Shown here: one piece after another, positions 1 through 5,823 of the stretch
Layout of the letters: each line of letters starts with the position of its first letter
Position numbering within the stretch: position 1 is the stretch's first letter
Origin: Candidatus Sumerlaeota bacterium
GTDB taxonomy: Bacteria; Sumerlaeota; Sumerlaeia; MVZB01; JAJFLK01
NCBI GenBank assembly: GCA_021772735.1
Contig: JAJFLK010000250.1
Span: forward strand, 1-8,864
Length of the DNA: 8,864 bases
Reading direction: 5' to 3'
Program-made: the position numbers and the translations under genes
The notes under the pieces: generated by a model
Seen by the model: the letters and a program-made list of their open reading frames with translations, nothing else
Databases searched by the model: none
Told to the model about the DNA's origin: nothing

Positions 1-564
1 GCCCTTCTGATTGATGATCGTATCGATGGCGATTGCCGTCTTGCCGACCTGACGATCGCCGATAATCAGTTCGCGCTGGCCGCGACCGATGGGAATCATC
101 GAATCAATGGCCTTGATTCCGGTCATCAGCGGCTGCTTGACCGGCTGGCGTTCGAGCACGCCCGGGGCGATGCGTTCGATCACGCGCGTTTTCTCGGTCG
201 CGATGGGGCCCTTGCCGTCGATTGGCTCGCCGATGGCGTTCACCACCCGGCCGATCATGGCCTCGCCGACCGGCACCGAAGCGATACGCTTGGTGCGCTT
301 GACGATGTCGCCCTCCTTGATGCCAACGTCAGAGCCGAACAGGGCGACGCCGACGCTGGATTCCTCCAGGTTAAGGACAAGCCCCATGCGCTCGCCGGGG
401 AATTCCACTAGCTCGCCGGCCATCACGTCCTGTAACCCGTGGACGCTGGCGATGGAATCGCCGATCTTGAGAATGGTGCCGACATCCTGGATGTCGAGAG
501 TAGATTTGTACTCCACCAGCTCTTTTTCAAGAATTCGGGTGATTTCGTCGGGTCTCAGTGCCAT
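1..564 (-). CDS. atpA: F1Fo ATP synthase subunit alpha, N-terminal 188 residues (gene runs off the window)
   Basis: Alpha is the non-catalytic nucleotide-binding subunit of the cytoplasmic F1 head; with beta it forms the hexamer around gamma. The visible part covers the N-terminal region and beta-barrel (about residues 1-95) and the start of the nucleotide-binding domain. The stretch ending PIGRGQRELIIGDRQVGKT is diagnostic. The Walker A motif falls at residues 169-176, with Lys175 and Thr176 at the same numbers as in E. coli alpha. Residue 173 is Val where most alpha subunits have Thr (GDRQTGKT); the P-loop consensus is still met. The family is usually about 500-510 residues, so roughly 320 residues lie beyond base 1. 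The ATG at 562-564 is preceded by a GAGGA-type ribosome binding site about 7-8 nt upstream. It lies 46 nt downstream of atpH in the same operon. Confidence 0.97.
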   Translation of the reverse strand, partial: MALRPDEITRILEKELVEYKSTLDIQDVGTILKIGDSIASVHGLQDVMAGELVEFPGERMGLVLNLEESSVGVALFGSDVGIKEGDIVKRTKRIASVPVGEAMIGRVVNAIGEPIDGKGPIATEKTRVIERIAPGVLERQPVKQPLMTGIKAIDSMIPIGRGQRELIIGDRQVGKTAIAIDTIINQKG

Positions 565-592
565 CGGTCGTCCTCGGTCTGAAGTGTATTTT

Positions 593-607
593 CGGCGCGG
601 TGCGCCG
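593..607 (-). repeat. Small perfect stem-loop in the atpH-atpA gap
   Basis: A 6-bp perfect inverted repeat (CGGCGC / GCGCCG) with a 3-nt loop lies in the 46-nt gap between the atpH stop and the atpA start. On the coding strand no U-tract follows it, so it does not look like an intrinsic terminator. It could be a processing or stability element, or a chance product of GC-rich sequence. Confidence 0.3.
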
Positions 608-610
608 GGC

Positions 611-1177
611 TCAGGCGGCTGCGCCGTCTTGCCGTTTGAAGTTTCGGTTCAGCTCGCTGAGGCCATGACGGACGCTGCCGTCGATGAGCACATCGCGAAA
701 CCGAAAGATGATCCCGCCGAGCAGATCGGGCATGACCTGATGCTTGAGGCGCAGGTGGCAGCCGGTGAACTTCTCGAGCGAGGTTTTCAATTTGAGCTTC
801 TCCTGGAAGCCGAGTTCCCGGGCGGAACTGAGCGTCGCGGGCCAGATCCCTTGAGCGCGTTCGGCGATTTCAACGAGCTCCTCAAAGATCTCTCCCAGAA
901 GAATCGTCCGCTCACGGTCGATCGTCAGATAGAAGAGATTCAAGATGAGCCCGTTCGCCCTGCCTTCGAGCGCCGCGTCTACGACTTCGCGCTTGCGCTC
1001 GCTCGAGATTTGAGGCCCTTCGAGGAACGTGCGGAATTCGGGATTCTGATCCAGAACCGCATGGATCTGCCGAGCCTCCTCGATGAGCCGCTGAGTCAAG
1101 CCCTGCGCCGCAGCCGCATTGAAAAGCGCTTGGGCGTATGCGTTGGTTATGGCGTCGTTTTCTTGTCGGGCGCTCAT
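611..1177 (-). CDS. atpH: F1Fo ATP synthase subunit delta (OSCP homologue)
   Basis: Delta caps the alpha3beta3 head and ties it to the peripheral stalk made by subunit b. The protein is 188 residues, a little above the usual 175-180. The N-terminal helical-bundle signature AYAQALFNAA is at residues 13-22. The C-terminal signature is clear: GGIIFRFRDVLIDGSVRHGL matches the family pattern GG..(I/V)R..D.(V/L)IDGS(V/I)...L. The start codon ATG (1175-1177) overlaps the atpF stop as ATGA. With no strong ribosome binding site in front of it, translation is probably coupled to atpF, which would help keep b and delta in balance. The C-terminus ends in a short Ala tail. The identification is secure from the motif together with the operon position between b and alpha. 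Confidence 0.95.
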   Translation of the reverse strand: MSARQENDAITNAYAQALFNAAAAQGLTQRLIEEARQIHAVLDQNPEFRTFLEGPQISSERKREVVDAALEGRANGLILNLFYLTIDRERTILLGEIFEELVEIAERAQGIWPATLSSARELGFQEKLKLKTSLEKFTGCHLRLKHQVMPDLLGGIIFRFRDVLIDGSVRHGLSELNRNFKRQDGAAA

Positions 1178-1680
1178 AGTGACTTCGTTTCAAGCTCCTC
1201 GATAAACGATCCGACAAGCTCGCGATCCCGGGCTTCGTCCATCTTCTCACGGATCAGGCGTTCGGTGGCCTGAATCGTGAGGCTGATGACGTCCTCGCGA
1301 AGCTGCTTGCGGGCGTTAGCCAATTCGAGTTGGACGCCTTCACGGGCTTTCTCCCGGATGTTGTCGCCCTCTCGCTTGGCTTCTTCCTTGATCGTCTGGG
1401 CGATAAGCTCAGCTTCTTTGACTCGCTTCTCGATCATCACGCGAGCCTCTTCCTCGATCTCCTTGAGCTTGACCTCGTATCGAGCGTGCGATTCCTTCGC
1501 ATCGTCCTGAAGCTTCTTTACTTCCTCGAAGCTGCTCTCAATCTCACGCTGACGCTCATCGACCGTTTCGATAAGCGGCTTCCACGCGAACTTTTTCAGC
1601 ACGAAGAAGAATGCCAAAAAGACGACGATCAGAGACACCATCTCGCCGAGCTGGGTTAGAAATTCCGGGGTGATTTCCAT
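1174..1680 (-). CDS. atpF: F1Fo ATP synthase subunit b (peripheral stalk)
   Basis: Subunit b anchors the stator: one N-terminal membrane helix and a long helix reaching up to delta. The protein is 168 residues. A hydrophobic segment at about residues 14-31 (MVSLIVVFLAFFFVLKKF) is followed by the family motif FAWKPLIETVDERQREI. Residues 40-150 are almost entirely charged, Ala/Glu/Lys/Arg-rich helix with few helix breakers, as expected for the dimeric coiled coil. No signal peptide precedes the membrane helix. Only one b-type gene is visible here, consistent with a b homodimer unless a b' gene lies elsewhere. The region upstream of ATG 1678-1680 is purine-rich (AAGAAAGAGCGAG) but not a strong Shine-Dalgarno. 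The gene is separated from atpE by 239 nt and overlaps atpH by 4 nt. Confidence 0.95.
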   Translation of the reverse strand: MEITPEFLTQLGEMVSLIVVFLAFFFVLKKFAWKPLIETVDERQREIESSFEEVKKLQDDAKESHARYEVKLKEIEEEARVMIEKRVKEAELIAQTIKEEAKREGDNIREKAREGVQLELANARKQLREDVISLTIQATERLIREKMDEARDRELVGSFIEELETKSL

Positions 1681-1919
1681 GGCTCGCTCTTTCTTATAGG
1701 AATTCAGATGACTCGGTGTCCCCGAAAGGGCCGACCGGTTTCAAATGAACGGTTGAGGCTCGAACGCTCGCAGGCGGGAACTCTTGGATCAAGCCCGAGT
1801 CCGCACCCTGGGCGCCCTCACCAATCGCGCGCTCAAGCGATATCTGGGCGACGACGTAAACGAGGATCGTTTACGCTCGTTCAGACATTCGCTCGCTACG
1901 TGCGGCGTGCGACGAACAC
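1681..1919 (-). other. 239-nt non-coding gap between atpE and atpF
   Basis: No convincing gene lies here on either strand. The short plus-strand open frames have no ribosome binding site, no recognisable domain and run against the operon. The gap is long for an atp operon, whose other junctions here are -4 to +121-134 nt. It contains the perfect hairpin at 1855-1875. A TATAAG hexamer at 1693-1698 (minus) has no convincing -35 box and would leave almost no leader before atpF, so it is not called a promoter. Confidence 0.7.
1855..1875 (-). repeat. Perfect 9-bp inverted repeat downstream of atpE
   Basis: The arms CGTAAACGA (1855-1863) and TCGTTTACG (1867-1875) are exact reverse complements with a 3-base spacer. 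In the atp transcript this would fold into a 9-bp stem with a UCC loop, 44 nt after the atpE stop. No U-run follows, so it is not a standard Rho-independent terminator. It could stabilise the 3' end of an atpE-containing processed mRNA, attenuate downstream transcription, or be a protein-binding palindrome. The structure is directly visible; the role is inference. Confidence 0.6.
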
Positions 1920-2255
1920 CTAGCCCGCCAGGAAAATCGAGATCAGTGCGTAGATCGTCAGCGCTTCAATAAAGGCGCAACCGATGATCATCGCGGTCTG
2001 AATCTTTCCTGCTGCTTCGGGCTGGCGCCCCATGGCTTCCATAGCCGAGCCGACTGCGCGGCCAAGGCCCAACGCGGAACCGAAGGCTGCGAGGCCAAGG
2101 CCGAGCGGATAGGCGACTCGAATCCAGTCAAATGCGCCCGTGGCGGCTTCGCCATCCTGTGCCATCGCCATCGAACTCATGGCGCAAAACGCCACCATAC
2201 CGAGAAGGGTCGAGAATTTGATCGACCCTTTCTTGCTTGTAACTGCCTGCTTCAT
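1920..2255 (-). CDS. atpE: F1Fo ATP synthase subunit c (proton-binding rotor ring), with signal peptide
   Basis: Subunit c forms the rotor ring in the membrane and carries ions through Fo. Starting at ATG 2253-2255 gives 111 residues; an in-frame ATG four codons earlier (2265-2267) gives 115. The later start is preferred because AAGGAGG abuts the earlier ATG with no spacer but lies 12 nt from this one. The first 32 residues have a Lys-rich start, a hydrophobic stretch and a plausible cleavage site MAMA|QDG, leaving a mature protein of about 79 residues, normal for c. Two membrane helices follow, joined by the polar loop motif GRQPEAAG. The ion-binding carboxylate is the Glu in AFIEALTIY (residue 97, or 101 from the longer start). 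The residue matching the Na+-ligand Gln is Leu, and Ala replaces Ser after the Glu, so proton coupling is predicted. The TM1 glycine repeat GLGLAAFGSALGLG is typical of ring packing. Confidence 0.95.
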   Translation of the reverse strand: MKQAVTSKKGSIKFSTLLGMVAFCAMSSMAMAQDGEAATGAFDWIRVAYPLGLGLAAFGSALGLGRAVGSAMEAMGRQPEAAGKIQTAMIIGCAFIEALTIYALISIFLAG

Positions 2256-2267
2256 TGTTTCGTTCAT

Positions 2268-2274
2268 CCTCCTT
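2268..2274 (-). promoter_or_regulatory. Strong Shine-Dalgarno of atpE, directly abutting the first ATG
   Basis: The coding strand reads AAGGAGG followed at once by ATG (2265-2267). A near-perfect anti-16S match with zero spacing cannot readily serve that ATG. The second in-frame ATG at 2253-2255 is 12 nt away and better placed, though still toward the long end of usual spacing. The site also overlaps the palindrome CCTTAAGG (2271-2278). Confidence 0.75.
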
Positions 2275-2280
2275 AAGGGT

Positions 2281-2308
2281 GCTTCGAAGCGGTTTTTTGT
2301 TCAAAACC
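2281..2308 (-). repeat. Two adjacent inverted repeats in the atpE leader
   Basis: GCTTCGAAGC (2281-2290) is a perfect 10-bp palindrome. Immediately next to it, GGTTTT (2291-2296) and AAAACC (2303-2308) form a 6-bp stem with a 6-nt loop. A run of seven A (seven U in the mRNA) sits beside the second repeat at 2309-2315. Both lie within 40 nt upstream of the atpE Shine-Dalgarno, in the 121-134 nt leader between atpB and atpE. In E. coli a U-rich leader acts as a translation enhancer for atpE, so a similar role is plausible here but unproven. Confidence 0.5.
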
Positions 2309-2388
2309 AAAAAAATCTGACCTTGTTGTCGCGCGTCTGCGCGTCTTCGCAATTATCTTTCCTCGCCGGTCCGGTTGGACGTGCTCAC

Positions 2389-3582
2389 TCAGGCATTCGC
2401 CTCTTCGTGCTCGCCATGCCCATGATCGTCATGGGGCAGGAGCAGCGATATGTAGACCGCTGCAAGAACGGCAAAGACGGTGGACTGAATCAGGCTCCCG
2501 AGAATGCCCAGGAACATGAACGGGAAGTGCAGAGGGATCCCGGTGATCGGCGTGTCCGTATTGAACATCAGCGAGACAATGATCATGCCCAGTCCGAGAA
2601 ACGAGGCGAGGAGCTTATCCTCACCCAGCGTATTGCCCCACAGCCGCAGCGAGAGGGAAACAGGCTTGATCAGGGTTCCGACGATTTCGAGCGGCAGCAT
2701 CAGCGGAACCAATCCCCATCCGACGACACCGGTCGGGCTGCCGCACAGATGCCAGACGAAATGCTTGATCCCGCCCGCAGCGATTCCGTTCGCGTTGACC
2801 CAAAGGAACGTTACCAGGCCCAGCGCTGCCACCGATGGGAAATGCGCCATGGGCGATTTGAGGCCGGGGACCAGGCCTGTGAGCTTGTTGACCAGAATGA
2901 ACAGCCACAGCGAGGCAACATAGGGGACATATTTTCGGGCGTTTTCCTTGCCGACGACGTCGCCAAAGAAGTTCATAAGCCCCATGAACAGCATTTCGAT
3001 GCCGACCTGAGCCTTCGAGGGGTTCGCCACGCTCCGCTTCTTGATGATGCGACAGACAATATACAGGAACACAAACCCGTGGACGGCGGCGAACAGAGGG
3101 TTGACCCAGAAAGGCGCGTGATGACCGCCCTCTTCGCCGTGACCAGCCCCGTGGCCGTCGTCTTTGGCCGTCGCCGCAGTGAAGAGCGTATAGATGTTGG
3201 GGAATTCTTCGGGCATCCGGTAGCCCTTGGACTGGTGCGCGGCATCGGCGCCATGTCCGGCATCGGCGGCATGGGCATCGGCCCCACGTTCCGCGTCTCC
3301 AGCGGCCTCGGCATGCGCATCGCTGGCATGAGTGTCATCGGCATGAGCCGCAGCTTCGGCTTGAGTGTCCGTGGCGTGGGTATCGTGTTCTGCCTCGCCG
3401 TGCTCGGCCTCAGCCTGGGCAAGAAAGTAGCCGCCATCGACCGCAGATTCGCGCAATGTCTCGGGATGGCCCCACGTCTCGAACGCCTGAAGCAGCCCAT
3501 CGGAAACCGGCGGCGCGGCTTCCAGCAGGGGCGTCGCGTTCATCGCGACCGGGGATGCAGTCTGGGAGAGGGGAGCGCTCAT
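2389..3582 (-). CDS. atpB: F1Fo ATP synthase subunit a with His-rich N-terminal extension
   Basis: Subunit a forms the stator half-channels for protons against the c ring. The protein is 397 residues, against about 230-290 in most bacteria. The canonical domain starts near residue 158. A first membrane helix (161-180) is followed by GKENARKYVPYVASLWLFIL (211-230). The essential arginine is Arg313 in SLSLRLWGN, matching E. coli Arg210. Gln366 in the last helix (LIQSTVFAVLAAVYISLL) matches E. coli Gln252, and Asp322 sits where E. coli has Glu219. Residues 1-157 are extra: Ala/Asp/Glu-rich with 14 His, including a 16-residue tandem repeat at 67-98, and no obvious signal peptide. The C-terminus ends in a short tail with four His (384-392). 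By homology the N-tail should lie outside the cytoplasmic membrane and the C-tail inside. The start ATG overlaps the stop of the atpI-like gene (ATGA). Confidence 0.96.
   Translation of the reverse strand: MSAPLSQTASPVAMNATPLLEAAPPVSDGLLQAFETWGHPETLRESAVDGGYFLAQAEAEHGEAEHDTHATDTQAEAAAHADDTHASDAHAEAAGDAERGADAHAADAGHGADAAHQSKGYRMPEEFPNIYTLFTAATAKDDGHGAGHGEEGGHHAPFWVNPLFAAVHGFVFLYIVCRIIKKRSVANPSKAQVGIEMLFMGLMNFFGDVVGKENARKYVPYVASLWLFILVNKLTGLVPGLKSPMAHFPSVAALGLVTFLWVNANGIAAGGIKHFVWHLCGSPTGVVGWGLVPLMLPLEIVGTLIKPVSLSLRLWGNTLGEDKLLASFLGLGMIIVSLMFNTDTPITGIPLHFPFMFLGILGSLIQSTVFAVLAAVYISLLLPHDDHGHGEHEEANA
3289..3384 (-). repeat. Tandem 2 x 48-bp repeat in atpB coding the His/Ala-rich segment
   Basis: Codons 67-82 and 83-98 of atpB encode two imperfect 16-residue units, DTHATDTQAEAAAHAD and DTHASDAHAEAAGDAE, identical at 10 of 16 positions. 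At DNA level about 30 of 48 bases match, so if this is a duplication it is old or the composition has been maintained by selection. Flanking sequence to about 3232 continues the same Ala-Asp-His pattern less regularly. Confidence 0.6.
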
Positions 3583-4100
3583 GCGTGAGTGTTCAATTCC
3601 TCTCCGTTAGCGACATTGGCCGGGGCCTCGTGCGACGAGTCCTTCTTCTTTTGCGCCAGGCTTAACTGATCGCGGCGACTGATCTCCATCATCAGGCCCA
3701 GCGTGCGCAGGATAAGAACGATGAACGGCGTCAGGATGCCGAATAACATCGCCAGCGAATGGGCTCGGACTAATTGCTCCGGGACGCGCCAAAAAAGCAG
3801 AACGAGGGCGGCGACGACCAGGGTCGCGAGCTTGAGCGCAATTGACGCGAAGCCGAGAGCTCGGCGGCGCTCGAAGAGCATATATTTGAAAATCATTGCG
3901 GAGCTTGCAAAGAACGTGATCGACCACAGGCCGAAGAAGACATAACGGGCGGCCCATGCGAGGTCGTAATATACCGCGCTGAACAGCGCGATGAGCAGGA
4001 CGGTGGCGACCGTCGCGATGCCCGTCCTTCGCAGGAAGGCCCATTCGATACCGAGTGGCACGGCGGGGGCGGAAGGCTGAGCTGTATTTGATTCGGTCAT
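3579..4100 (-). CDS. atpI: AtpI-like four-helix membrane protein of the atp operon
   Basis: AtpI proteins assist assembly or stability of the c ring and, in Bacillus, have been linked with magnesium uptake. The start ATG at 4098-4100 gives 173 residues and a 16-nt gap after atpZ. A longer in-frame start at 4166 would overlap atpZ by about 50 nt and add a basic, low-complexity leader, so it is not used. Four hydrophobic segments are visible at about residues 27-45, 52-74, 83-104 and 117-138. A hydrophilic N-terminus precedes them, and a Lys-rich, Glu-ending C-tail (139-173) follows. The usual family length is about 110-135, so this one has extra tails. The assignment rests on topology and on the position directly before atpB, where atpI normally sits; there is no diagnostic motif. 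It overlaps atpB by 4 nt, suggesting translational coupling. An unrelated accessory membrane protein remains possible. Confidence 0.7.
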   Translation of the reverse strand: MTESNTAQPSAPAVPLGIEWAFLRRTGIATVATVLLIALFSAVYYDLAWAARYVFFGLWSITFFASSAMIFKYMLFERRRALGFASIALKLATLVVAALVLLFWRVPEQLVRAHSLAMLFGILTPFIVLILRTLGLMMEISRRDQLSLAQKKKDSSHEAPANVANGEELNTHA

Positions 4101-4116
4101 GCGCCCTGCGCCTCTG

Positions 4117-4365
4117 TTATGAATCCGAAGAGATGCGCTTGATGATTTTGACCGTTTCGCGCCCACCGGCGATCATTCCGAGCGCCAGAAGCCCCATTTC
4201 GACCCAGGTCTTCCACGGCTTTTCGATGCCGAACCAAAGGCAAACGTAATGCCCCATGATCAGGCCGACCAGTGGGCCGGCGACCATCATCGTGGGGATC
4301 GACATGGCCAGGCCGGCCTTGCCCCATCCTTCGGATCGTTGGGGAGTGGGGCGCTTCGATATCAT
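4117..4365 (-). CDS. atpZ: AtpZ/AtpI-family small membrane protein, first gene of the atp operon
   Basis: The protein is 82 residues from ATG 4363-4365; a TTG one codon upstream is a possible alternative. Two hydrophobic hairpin segments are visible. Residues 18-40 contain AGPLVGLIMGHYVCLWFG, and residues 55-75 contain EMGLLALGMIAGGRETVKII, which fits the family pattern of Gly-rich helix, short polar turn, then G..aG...v....k. The family is usually found at the head of bacterial atp operons. In Bacillus pseudofirmus the atpZ and atpI genes were associated with magnesium uptake for the synthase. The ribosome binding site is weak (GGGA about 7 nt upstream). It is the promoter-proximal gene, and the promoter at 4490-4517 would give a leader of about 118 nt. 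The family call is from pattern and context. Confidence 0.8.
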   Translation of the reverse strand: MISKRPTPQRSEGWGKAGLAMSIPTMMVAGPLVGLIMGHYVCLWFGIEKPWKTWVEMGLLALGMIAGGRETVKIIKRISSDS

Positions 4366-4489
4366 CAAGCATCCCAGACTTTGCGCAATTTTTCACAATC
4401 TTTACCGGGTTCCGACGGGGCGCACTTTCAAGAAATTCATCCGACTTTCGGGTTCCGTTTGGGCCCGGTTCGGACCCGCAAAGAACGGC

Positions 4490-4517
4490 ATTCTACCGTC
4501 GCGGAGTTCGATTTCAA
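4490..4517 (-). promoter_or_regulatory. Predicted sigma-70-type promoter of the atp operon
   Basis: On the minus strand TTGAAA (4512-4517) and TAGAAT (4490-4495) are separated by 16 bases. Each hexamer matches the sigma-70 consensus at five of six positions. The direction and place, 125 nt before the first atp gene with nothing coding in between, fit the operon promoter. Transcription would start near 4483. The match is to the E. coli consensus; the host sigma factor is unknown. Confidence 0.6.
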
Positions 4518-4562
4518 GCAAAAAGAAACGCCTGCGTCATATTTACTGAAATCCGCTGGACT

Positions 4563-4584
4563 TTTTGCGGGCCCGAAGGCAAAA
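4563..4584 (+). repeat. Inverted repeat upstream of the aminotransferase
   Basis: TTTTGC (4563-4568) and GCAAAA (4579-4584) are exact inverted copies with a 10-nt spacer that itself contains GGGCCC. The element lies 48 nt before the aminotransferase start in the divergent intergenic region. It could be an operator or a leader hairpin. No convincing plus-strand -35/-10 pair was found near it. Confidence 0.3.
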
Positions 4585-4632
4585 CGCGGAACTGGCACAG
4601 CCGATGAAAGTCGCAATAGCGCAGAGCACATC

Positions 4633-5823
4633 ATGGAAAACATGAATCACAGCAAGACTCGGACCTCAGAGAAAGCCTCGCGGTTCACCGAATCGGTTAT
4701 CCGCGAGATGACCCGGCTCGCCGCACGGCACGAGGCGATCAATCTCTCGCAGGGCTTCCCCGATTTCCCAGCGCCGGCGGTCCTCAAGCAGGCCGCGTGT
4801 GTGGCGATCGGGGCCGATATCAATCAATACGCCATTACCTGGGGCGCGAAGCGATTCCGCGACGCGCTGGCCGCAAAGACGAAGCGTCACCTAGGGCTCA
4901 AGATCGACCCCGAGCGGCACATCACAGTCTGCTGCGGATCGACCGAGGCTATGATCTCCTCATTAATGGCCGTGGTCGATCCGGGCGATGAGGTCGTCAT
5001 CTTCGAACCCTATTACGAGAACTACTGGCCGGACGCCGTGCTGTGCGGGGCGACGCCTCGCTTCGTTCGTCTGCATGCACCGGATTGGACGTTTAAACCC
5101 GGCGAGCTGGCGGCGGCTTTCAGCGAGCGCACGAAGGCCGTCATCCTTTGCACGCCGAACAACCCGACAGGCAAGGTCTTCAGCCGCACCGAGCTCGAAG
5201 CGATCGGCGAGCTCTGCAAGCGTCACGATGCGCTGGCGATCACGGACGAAATCTACGAGCACATCATTTACGAGGGCGCCGAACACACCTCCATGGCGAC
5301 CCTGCCGGGGATGTGGGAGCGGACGATCACGATCAACAGCATGTCCAAGACATACAGCGTCACCGGATGGCGTGTCGGGTATGCGATCGCGCCGGAGGAT
5401 CTGACAGCCTCAATCCGCAAGGTCCATGACTTCCTGACCGTCGGCGCGGCCGCGCCGCTTCAGGAAGCCGGCGTGACGGCGATGGAACTGCCCGAGAGTT
5501 ACTATAGCAAGATGGCCGCCGAATACGCGGAACGCCGGGAATTCCTTCTCAATGTCTTGCGCGAGGTCGGTTTTGAATTCACGGTTCCGCAGGGCGCATA
5601 CTACGTGATGACTGATTTCCGGGCGTTCGGATACGACGATGATTTGAAGTTTACGCGGCACATGATCGAGGACATCGGCGTGGCCGTCGTGCCGGGTTCG
5701 AGCTTTTTCTCCGATCCCGAGTCGGGGAAGCATCTGGTTCGGTTCTGCTTCTGCAAGACGCGCGAGACGCTCGAAGCCGCCGCCGTGCGGCTTCGCAAGC
5801 TCAAGGTGACGGCCCGACGATGA
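4633..5823 (+). CDS. Class I/II PLP-dependent aminotransferase (methionine/kynurenine/aspartate aminotransferase-like)
   Basis: The enzyme would transfer amino groups between an amino acid and a 2-oxo acid in the cytoplasm. The protein is 396 residues, normal for fold-type I aminotransferases. Visible motifs: INLSQGFPDFPAP near residue 36, a hallmark of the methionine/kynurenine/glutamine-K aminotransferase group; NNPTGK at 176-181; DEIYEH at 205-210, with Asp205 pairing with the PLP pyridine nitrogen and Tyr208 contacting the ring hydroxyl; SMSKTYSVTGWRVG with the Schiff-base Lys239; and Arg370 in LVRFCF, which should bind the substrate carboxylate. ATG 4633 is chosen because similarity begins just after it; ATG 4642 is equally possible. 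The frame stays open back to 4249, but that part is antisense to atpZ and has no family resemblance. Substrate cannot be fixed from sequence. It overlaps the next gene by 4 nt. Confidence 0.93.
   Translation: MENMNHSKTRTSEKASRFTESVIREMTRLAARHEAINLSQGFPDFPAPAVLKQAACVAIGADINQYAITWGAKRFRDALAAKTKRHLGLKIDPERHITVCCGSTEAMISSLMAVVDPGDEVVIFEPYYENYWPDAVLCGATPRFVRLHAPDWTFKPGELAAAFSERTKAVILCTPNNPTGKVFSRTELEAIGELCKRHDALAITDEIYEHIIYEGAEHTSMATLPGMWERTITINSMSKTYSVTGWRVGYAIAPEDLTASIRKVHDFLTVGAAAPLQEAGVTAMELPESYYSKMAAEYAERREFLLNVLREVGFEFTVPQGAYYVMTDFRAFGYDDDLKFTRHMIEDIGVAVVPGSSFFSDPESGKHLVRFCFCKTRETLEAAAVRLRKLKVTARR

Noticed and set aside
89..1273. A 394-codon plus-strand frame antisense to atpA, atpH and the end of atpF
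   Set aside because: It spans three clearly identified minus-strand genes, has no domain signature and no ribosome binding site; it is a shadow frame.
1693..1698. TATAAG as a -10 box for an internal promoter before atpF
   Set aside because: No convincing -35 hexamer lies 15-19 bases upstream, and the start site would fall almost on the atpF ribosome binding site.
1708..1923. A 71-codon plus-strand frame in the atpE-atpF gap
   Set aside because: It has no ribosome binding site or domain, a composition typical of shadow frames, and is opposite to operon transcription.
1920..2255. Possibility of a sodium-coupled ATP synthase
   Set aside because: The Gln and Ser ligands of Na+-type c rings are replaced by Leu and Ala around the conserved Glu, favouring proton coupling.
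2140..3588. A 482-codon open frame on the plus strand, antisense to atpB and atpE
   Set aside because: Its translation is Arg/Gly/Gln/Asp-rich with no recognisable domain, and it lies opposite two secure genes. Long antisense frames are common opposite GC-rich genes.
4101..4166. Longer start for the AtpI-like gene at 4166
   Set aside because: It would overlap atpZ by 50 nt and adds a basic low-complexity leader; the ATG at 4098-4100 gives normal operon spacing.
4249..4632. In-frame upstream extension of the aminotransferase (128 codons)
   Set aside because: It runs antisense through atpZ and the atp promoter, and aminotransferase similarity begins only after 4633.
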